Of a DNA stretch of 64,000 nt, positions 59,512 through 64,000 are shown in pieces. The translations under genes were made by a program, and so were the position numbers. How positions within the stretch are numbered: the first letter of the stretch is position 1; each line of letters starts with the position of its first letter. Source of the stretch: JAIMBK01 sp040755975. Lineage in GTDB: Bacteria > Bacillota > Desulfotomaculia > Desulfotomaculales > Nap2-2B. The stretch spans positions 1-64,000 of the forward strand of contig JBFLZY010000004.1 in the NCBI GenBank assembly GCA_040755975.1, written 5' to 3'. Below the pieces are notes generated by a model, which saw only the letters and a list, made by a program, of their open reading frames with translations, was not told the DNA's origin and searched no databases.

Positions 59512-60810
59512 ATGACGCAAATTATGGCTGCCCGTTCGGGAAAAATTACGCCGGAAATGAGACGGGTAGCGGAAAAGGAAAAGGTCGCCGCCGAATTGAT
59601 CAGGGAAAGGGTGGCAGCCGGCAAGGTGGTCATCCCCGCCAATAAAAAGCATACCAATCTTGACCCCTGCGGGATCGGGCAGGGGTTGCGCACGAAGGTA
59701 AACGCGAATCTGGGGACCTCTTCCGCTTTTCCGGAACTGGCCAACGAGCTGGAAAAATTAAGAACGGCCCTGGAGGCGGGCGCTGATACCGTTATGGATT
59801 TATCTACAGCCGGCGATTTGGACAAAATCAGAAGGGAAATCCTGGCCAAATGCCCGGTGCCCCTGGGTACGGTGCCGGTATATCAGGCTGCCGTGGACGC
59901 CCAGGAGAAACGGGGCAGCATTGTGGCCATGACGGTCGAAGATATTTTTTCGGTAATCGAAAGACAGGCTGCCGACGGGGTCGACTTTATCACTGTTCAC
60001 TGCGGAGTCACCCTCGAAGCGGTCGATAGGTTGAAGCAGCAGGGGCGGGTTGCCGATATCGTCAGTCGCGGCGGTTCTTTCTTGACCGGCTGGATGCTGC
60101 ACAACCAGCGGGAGAACCCTTTTTTTGAATATTTTGACCGCCTGCTGGAAATCTGCCGCTGTTATGACGTCACTTTGAGTTTGGGCGACGGCCTTCGGCC
60201 AGGCTGCCTGGCCGACGCCACCGACCGGGCGCAAATTCAGGAACTGATCGTCCTGGGAGAACTGGTGGAGCGGGCGCAGGAAGCGGGTGTCCAGGCCATG
60301 GTTGAGGGGCCCGGGCACGTCCCCCTCGACCAAATTGAAACAAACGTTAAAATCCAAAAGGCCCTTTGCCGGGAAGCGCCTTTTTACGTCCTTGGACCGC
60401 TGGTCACCGATATTGCGCCTGGCTACGATCACATCACCGCCGCCATCGGCGGGGCGCTGGCGGCAATGGCGGGGGCGGATTTTCTGTGTTACGTCACCCC
60501 TTCCGAGCACTTGAGCCTGCCGACCGTGGAAGATGTCCGGGAAGGCGTCATCGCCTGCCGGTTGGCCGGGCACGCCGCCGACCTGGTTAAAGGGATTCCC
60601 GGTGCCCGGGAGTGGGACCTGGAAATGGCCAAAGCGCGCAAAGCCCTGGACTGGCCCAAACAGGTTGCTCTGGCCATCGATCCCCAGAAAGCGGGGCGTT
60701 ACCGCCAGGAGCGCAACCCGCTGGAAATAGAAGCGTGTACCATGTGCGGCGAATTTTGCGCAATGAAACTGGTAGGCCGGTTTCTGGAAAAAAAACCAGA
60801 GCGGTGTTAA
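59512..60810 (+). CDS. thiC: Phosphomethylpyrimidine synthase ThiC
   Basis: A 432-residue radical SAM enzyme that rearranges aminoimidazole ribotide to HMP phosphate. It is the short form, without the N-terminal extension of the E. coli enzyme. MDLSTAGDLDKIRREIL, GVDFITVHCGVTLEAV, SLGDGLRPGCLADATDRAQ and VEGPGHVPLDQIE are typical. The cluster-binding cysteines are CTMCGEFC, a CX2CX3C spacing, where E. coli-type ThiC has CX2CX4C. The related BzaF makes 5-hydroxybenzimidazole; the TPP riboswitch and thiE upstream favour ThiC. Confidence 0.92.
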   Translation: MTQIMAARSGKITPEMRRVAEKEKVAAELIRERVAAGKVVIPANKKHTNLDPCGIGQGLRTKVNANLGTSSAFPELANELEKLRTALEAGADTVMDLSTAGDLDKIRREILAKCPVPLGTVPVYQAAVDAQEKRGSIVAMTVEDIFSVIERQAADGVDFITVHCGVTLEAVDRLKQQGRVADIVSRGGSFLTGWMLHNQRENPFFEYFDRLLEICRCYDVTLSLGDGLRPGCLADATDRAQIQELIVLGELVERAQEAGVQAMVEGPGHVPLDQIETNVKIQKALCREAPFYVLGPLVTDIAPGYDHITAAIGGALAAMAGADFLCYVTPSEHLSLPTVEDVREGVIACRLAGHAADLVKGIPGAREWDLEMAKARKALDWPKQVALAIDPQKAGRYRQERNPLEIEACTMCGEFCAMKLVGRFLEKKPERC

Positions 60811-60871
60811 CGAATGTAACCGCATGGTAATTCCTGGCATATATTATTAAAAAAGCCAGGGGGGAATTATC

Positions 60872-61171
60872 ATGCCGGATCATGTCCATTACCACCGTTT
60901 TTCCGGGAAAACTTCCGTGGATGTAAGACACTCTCATTCTTATACCGGGACCACCGGTCCGAATATCCGCAGAGGATGGAGCCACGTCCACGAACTGGCG
61001 GCCGCGACAAGTTATGATTTCGGCCACAAACACGAAATGAAGGCGGTAACGGGGCCGGCCATCCCGGTGAGGGGCGGCCACGTCCACCGGTACAGCGGAA
61101 GAACCAGCGTCAGCGGGCGCCCGCCTCATGATCACGGCTTCTCCGGAACAACGTCGGGACCAGTTTATTAA
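60872..61171 (+). CDS. ymaF: YmaF family histidine-rich protein
   Basis: A 99-residue soluble protein built of short repeats ending in His-x-His: HVHYHRFSGKTS, RHSHSYTGTTGP, WSHVHE, GHKHEMKAVTGP, GHVHRYSGRTS and PHDHGFSGTTSG. This is the pattern of YmaF, a Firmicute family of unknown function. The histidine pairs suggest metal binding, which is inference. AGGGGGG precedes the ATG, and CCTGGC 60833-60838 with GCCAGG 60855-60860 forms a hairpin that reaches into that site. Confidence 0.75.
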   Translation: MPDHVHYHRFSGKTSVDVRHSHSYTGTTGPNIRRGWSHVHELAAATSYDFGHKHEMKAVTGPAIPVRGGHVHRYSGRTSVSGRPPHDHGFSGTTSGPVY

Positions 61172-61188
61172 CTACCTTGAAAATACCA

Positions 61189-61265
61189 GGCGCAAAGTTT
61201 TCCAGGCACAAAGGCACAAAGTAAAATATTCCCTGGTCACACCTGTTTCTTTGTGCCTTTATACC
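61189..61265. repeat. Inverted pair of GGCACAAAG micro-repeats
   Basis: CCAGGCACAAAGGCACAAAG at about 61203-61222 faces CTTTGTGCCTTTATACCTC at about 61247-61265, so the tract can fold back. The right part, read in reverse, matches GAGGTATAAAGGCACA at 26102, next to another element copy. Confidence 0.6.
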
Positions 61266-61303
61266 TCTTCCTCGAAAATAGCGTTCTACCATTCCTTACC
61301 ATC

Positions 61304-61559
61304 GGGCTGGAATTGTCCGGCTCGCTCCGATGCTCCGGGTCGACCAGACATCAGCTTGCCGCGGAGCGAACCAGGCAGCGCTGCAAAATGCGCGCGGTAC
61401 ATTAGTTTTCTTGCCTTAAGAAGCTCTCCGGTGTTTATTATCAGTTTCTTATCATTATGCTATCTGCGCGTTTCGCGCTGCCGGTTCGCTTGCCGCGGCT
61501 GCGCTGTGTCCGGTTCCCGACCCTGCGCATATGTCGCTCGCCCGGACAAATGCCAGCCC
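61304..61559 (+). repeat. Full stem-bounded element, copy 3
   Basis: A 256-bp element with ends GGGCTGGAATTGTCCGG (61304-61320) and CCGGACAAATGCCAGCCC (61542-61559), complementary with one mismatch and one extra base. Inside lie CTCGCTCCGATGCTCC, the inner stem TCGCTCCG/CGGAGCGA, CAGCGCTGC, GCGCGTTTCGCGCTGCCGGT and CATATGTCGCTC. Copy 1 matches it over two blocks of about 110 bases. The 632-base gap 61172-61803 holds this element, micro-repeats and a trailing hairpin but no gene. Confidence 0.75.
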
Positions 61560-61632
61560 TCATTTTCATGCTTTACGGTGAGAACGAACGTTCTTATTGG
61601 GAACTGCCCTGAAAACACATTCGCTAATTTTC

Positions 61633-61669
61633 ATCCCCTGTTGGTGCCGCTAAAAAGCAGCATGGGGGT
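61633..61669 (+). repeat. Trailing hairpin of copy 3
   Basis: ATCCCC at 61633-61638, CTGTTGGTGCCGC, TAAAAA and GCAGCATGGGGGT repeat the hairpin that follows copy 2, with one mismatch in the inner stem. Here about 70 extra bases, including an AGAACG/CGTTCT hairpin near 61582-61595, separate it from the element end. Confidence 0.55.
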
Positions 61670-61803
61670 CTACTGTCGATAAATATCCGGTTCAGTGGCC
61701 GGATATTTTCTTTTTTTAACGCCATAATAAAGTTGCGGAAGGAAATAATTGGGCTATCGTCGAAAAAGTTGATCATCAAATCGATTAAAATGGAGTGAAA
61801 GTG

Positions 61804-62355
61804 ATGTACTGGGATGGCAAAGGTCCTCAGAATACGGAAGCAACTGTTAATCTGGCGTTAAAAAAAGCGGAAGAACGAGGAATAAAGTATATTGTGGTGG
61901 CGTCCAGCACCGGCCGGACGGCGGAACAGGTTCTGGAAAAAAATAAAACTTTTCATCTCGTCTGTGTAACCTACCATGCCGGATTTAAAGAACCGGGAAA
62001 AATTACGCTCGCTCCGGAAATAAAAAGCAAATTGGAAGACGCGGGCGTCAGGGTGTTGATCACCACCCATTTGTTGGCCGGTGTGGACCGGGCCTGCCGG
62101 TTCCAGTTCGGGGGGATTTACCCGGCAGAAATAATTGCCAACGCCTTGCGTATTTTGGGCCAGGGCTTGAAGGTCTGCGTGGAAATATCCTGCATGGCCC
62201 TGGATGCCGGGCTGATTCCGTATGGAGAGGAAATAGTCGCCATCGGCGGCAGCGGGAGGGGTGCGGATACGGCGGCGGTGATCGTCCCGGCCCATGCCAA
62301 CAAATTTTTTGAAACAAAAGTAAAAGAAATTATCTGCAAGCCGCGGGAGTTTTAA
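61804..62355 (+). CDS. Stand-alone pyruvate kinase C-terminal-domain protein
   Basis: A 183-residue protein that corresponds to the C-terminal alpha/beta (allosteric) domain of pyruvate kinase without the catalytic barrel. Features are NTEATVNLALKKAEERGIKYIVVASSTGRTAEQV, THLLAGVDRACRFQFGG, VCVEISCMALDAGLIPYGEEIVAIGGSGRGADTAAVI. Similar single-domain proteins occur in archaea and Clostridia with unknown role. ATG 61804 is chosen since TGGAG lies 8-9 bases upstream; GTG 61795 is too close to it. Confidence 0.8.
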   Translation: MYWDGKGPQNTEATVNLALKKAEERGIKYIVVASSTGRTAEQVLEKNKTFHLVCVTYHAGFKEPGKITLAPEIKSKLEDAGVRVLITTHLLAGVDRACRFQFGGIYPAEIIANALRILGQGLKVCVEISCMALDAGLIPYGEEIVAIGGSGRGADTAAVIVPAHANKFFETKVKEIICKPREF

Positions 62356-62500
62356 TCGCGACAGGGCGCAAATTTTTTGTGGTTCCCGCCGGGCGTTTTT
62401 GGATTTTGCGGGTGCGTATTCAGTGAACCCGCTGGGACAAGCGTTTTACTCAACGTTAAATTTTGTGGAAAATCTATTTTTAGGAGGGTGCAAAGGCGCC

Positions 62501-63529
62501 TTGGACCTTTCTTCCCTCGGTGAGTTTGGCTTAATCGAGCTGCTTAGCCGGAGTTTCGCGACTGACCGGCCGGGCGTGGTGAAGGGGATTGGCGATGACG
62601 CCGCCGTTCTCCAGGTAAGCGGGGAGAACTGGCTGTTATTTACTACCGATATGCTGGTGGAAGAGATTCACTTTTCTTTTTTGTATGCTGCGCCCGAGCA
62701 GGTGGGTTTTAAGGCCCTGGTGGCCAACGTCAGCGACATCGCCGCCATGGGCGGGTGGCCGACGCACGCGCTCATTTCCCTGGGCGTCCCCCTGGCAACG
62801 CCGGTAAAGGTTCTGGAGGGAATTTACGCCGGCTTTAAAAGGGCTGCCGACGAATACGGCGTAAGTATAGTTGGCGGAGATACGGTAAGATCACCCGCAA
62901 GACTGATTATTAACGTTGCCCTGCTCGGTGCCGTGGAAGCCGGGCAAGCGATTTACCGGAGCGGTGCGCGGCCGGGGGATTTGCTTTTCGTCACCGGCAC
63001 GCTTGGCAATTCCGCGGCCGGGCTGTACCTTTGCCGGCATCCAGGGGCGGCGGTTAGCCCGGAAACGGCCGGCTTTTTGCGTTCCGCCCATTTAGAGCCG
63101 CGGGCCCGCGTCAGCGCCGGCCGGGTCCTGGCCAAAACCGGGAAAGTAACGGCGTTGGACGATATCAGCGATGGCCTGGCCAGCGAACTGCACGAAATTT
63201 GCCTGGCCAGCGGTGTCGGGTGCCGGATCCGGGAAGCCGCCCTGCCCGTTGATCCCCGGGTAAGGGAAGCAGCCGGCATAGCCGGGTGTGACCCCCTGGA
63301 CTGGGCTCTTTACGGCGGGGAGGATTATGAGCTGGTTTTTGCCGCGCCTCCCGAGAGCGCCGGCTACATCAAAGAAGAAATGGCAGCCAACAAAGAAGGG
63401 TGTTATCTAATTGGTGAAGTTTTGCCCGGAGAAAAGGGTGTTCTCAGGGAACTTCCCGATAATCGGGTAATTCCGCTGGGACCCCGCGGGTATGATCACT
63501 TTCGAATAAAAAGGGAGCCAGGGGAATGA
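62501..63529 (+). CDS. thiL: Thiamine-monophosphate kinase
   Basis: A 342-residue AIR synthetase-fold kinase that makes thiamine pyrophosphate from thiamine phosphate. GIGDDAAVLQVSG, TTDMLVEEIHFSF, VANVSDIAAMGGWPTHALISLG and VGGDTVRSP are typical, and ALYGGEDYELVF ends the core. TTG 62501 is chosen because AGGAGGGTG lies ten bases upstream; an open frame back to 62399 adds no conserved sequence. It completes thiamine synthesis with thiE and thiC nearby but has no TPP riboswitch of its own. Confidence 0.93.
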   Translation: MDLSSLGEFGLIELLSRSFATDRPGVVKGIGDDAAVLQVSGENWLLFTTDMLVEEIHFSFLYAAPEQVGFKALVANVSDIAAMGGWPTHALISLGVPLATPVKVLEGIYAGFKRAADEYGVSIVGGDTVRSPARLIINVALLGAVEAGQAIYRSGARPGDLLFVTGTLGNSAAGLYLCRHPGAAVSPETAGFLRSAHLEPRARVSAGRVLAKTGKVTALDDISDGLASELHEICLASGVGCRIREAALPVDPRVREAAGIAGCDPLDWALYGGEDYELVFAAPPESAGYIKEEMAANKEGCYLIGEVLPGEKGVLRELPDNRVIPLGPRGYDHFRIKREPGE

Positions 63530-63556
63530 GTGCGGCAAGAGGGAAGGGGTAAGTAG

Positions 63557-64000
63557 ATGACTTCCCGGGATAAAAAATGGAAATTGGCAGATTATCGATT
63601 AAAGCAGGCGGAAGAAAGCTTAGAGGAGAAAAGAAGAAAAGTAGTTCTTAAAACAAGTTCAGCGGAGGAAACCTTTTTACTGGGCGAGCGATTGGGCGCC
63701 CTGATGGAGCCCGGCGACGTGCTCTGCGTGAGCGGGGAACTGGGGGCGGGCAAAACTGTGCTGGCCAAGGGCCTGGCGCGCGGGCTGGGCATTACCGCCG
63801 CCGTGACCAGTCCGACCTTTACCCTCATTAATGAGTATGCGGGGCGCCTGCCCTTTTATCACCTGGATGCGTACCGTTTGAGCAACCCGGCGGAGTTGGC
63901 CGATCTGGGCTGTGAAGAATATTTTTACGGTGCGGGCGTTACCCTGGTGGAGTGGGCCGAGCGGGTGGCGGAAATTCTCCCGCCGGAGAGGCTGGACGTC
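63557..64000 (+). CDS. tsaE: tRNA threonylcarbamoyladenosine factor TsaE (partial)
   Basis: The first 148 codons of an ATPase needed with TsaB and TsaD for the t6A modification of tRNA. The Walker A is GELGAGKTVLAKGLARGLG, then VTSPTFTLINEY, FYHLDAYRL and VEWAERV, in the family order. The window ends inside the gene, near its usual C-terminus. ATG 63557 follows GGAAGGGG by seven bases and gives about 31 charged residues before the conserved start (VVLKTSSAEET), longer than most homologues. Confidence 0.9.
   Translation, partial: MTSRDKKWKLADYRLKQAEESLEEKRRKVVLKTSSAEETFLLGERLGALMEPGDVLCVSGELGAGKTVLAKGLARGLGITAAVTSPTFTLINEYAGRLPFYHLDAYRLSNPAELADLGCEEYFYGAGVTLVEWAERVAEILPPERLDV

Noticed and set aside
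59800..60840. Minus-strand frame over thiC (346 codons).
   Set aside because: Antisense shadow of thiC; no domain recognised.
44650..61559. CRISPR array or insertion sequence with transposase.
   Set aside because: Copies are kilobases apart, about 256 bp, without regular spacers, and no transposase or cas gene is in the window.

Overview
The window reads as a chromosome segment of an anaerobic, spore-forming Clostridia-class Firmicute, most like the Pelotomaculum/Desulfotomaculum group of Peptococcaceae. The signs are Bacillus-type gene order (infC-rpmI-rplT, then a SpoU methyltransferase, pheS-pheT, zapA, polX), a Spo0F-like receiver with a 0A-box-like heptamer upstream, small Firmicute families (YqhV, YqzL, YmaF, Amj), a Bacillus-type cluster-binding PurF, strong AGGAGG ribosome binding sites with many GTG and TTG starts, and a polyferredoxin. 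The genus is an inference. Most genes are ordinary housekeeping genes; the unusual material lies between them.

Layout. 0.1-4.8 kb: polyferredoxin, a DUF441 membrane protein, phosphosulfolactate synthase (comA), an MFS transporter, YqhV, an unclassified fold, and an exported protein. 4.9-15.5 kb: hpt and guaA, then purE-purB-purF-purM-purN-purH-purD, without purK, purC, purS, purQ or purL. 15.6-22.9 kb: hisD-C-B-H-A-F, a DUF89 protein, a Uma2-type nuclease and hisI, without hisG, hisZ or hisE. 22.9-31.5 kb: pcrA, amj, ligA and gatCAB. 31.7-38.8 kb, minus strand: IclR regulator, two acyl/acetate-CoA ligases, a sodium:solute symporter and, 27 bases behind it, a 28-residue one-helix membrane protein. 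38.9-50.3 kb: infC (ATT start, behind a leader attenuator), rpmI, rplT, ktrB-ktrA, an ysgA-like methyltransferase, a YqzL-like mini-protein, pheS-pheT, zapA, polX and a 3-methyladenine glycosylase. 50.7-52.8 kb, minus strand: amt-glnK behind two serial terminators. 53.0-64.0 kb: asnB, acyl-CoA dehydrogenase, ilvN, a C26 peptidase, spo0F, a TPP riboswitch with thiE-thiC, ymaF, a stand-alone pyruvate-kinase C-domain protein, thiL, and the start of tsaE, cut by the window end.

How the parts fit together. Nucleotide synthesis (pur, hpt, guaA), histidine synthesis, glutamine and ammonium use (amt-glnK, asnB, gatCAB) and thiamine synthesis (thiE, thiC, thiL) make up most of the metabolism. The IclR cluster looks like one unit for taking up a short monocarboxylate and activating it to its CoA thioester. 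Much of the control visible here is at the RNA level: the TPP riboswitch, the infC leader, a terminator just ahead of pheS, and the amt leader.

The most interesting unexplained signal is a family of interspersed elements. Three full copies, each about 256 bp, lie at 44650-44904 (inverted, between pheS and pheT), 50310-50568 and 61304-61559. Each is bounded by complementary ends that differ in sequence between copies but still pair within a copy. Related fragments lie at 7769-7822, 16939-16971 and 26173-26256, and two full copies are followed by a shared hairpin whose stem covaries. This looks like a structured RNA or a non-autonomous mobile element. I do not recognise it. No tRNA, rRNA or CRISPR array was seen.
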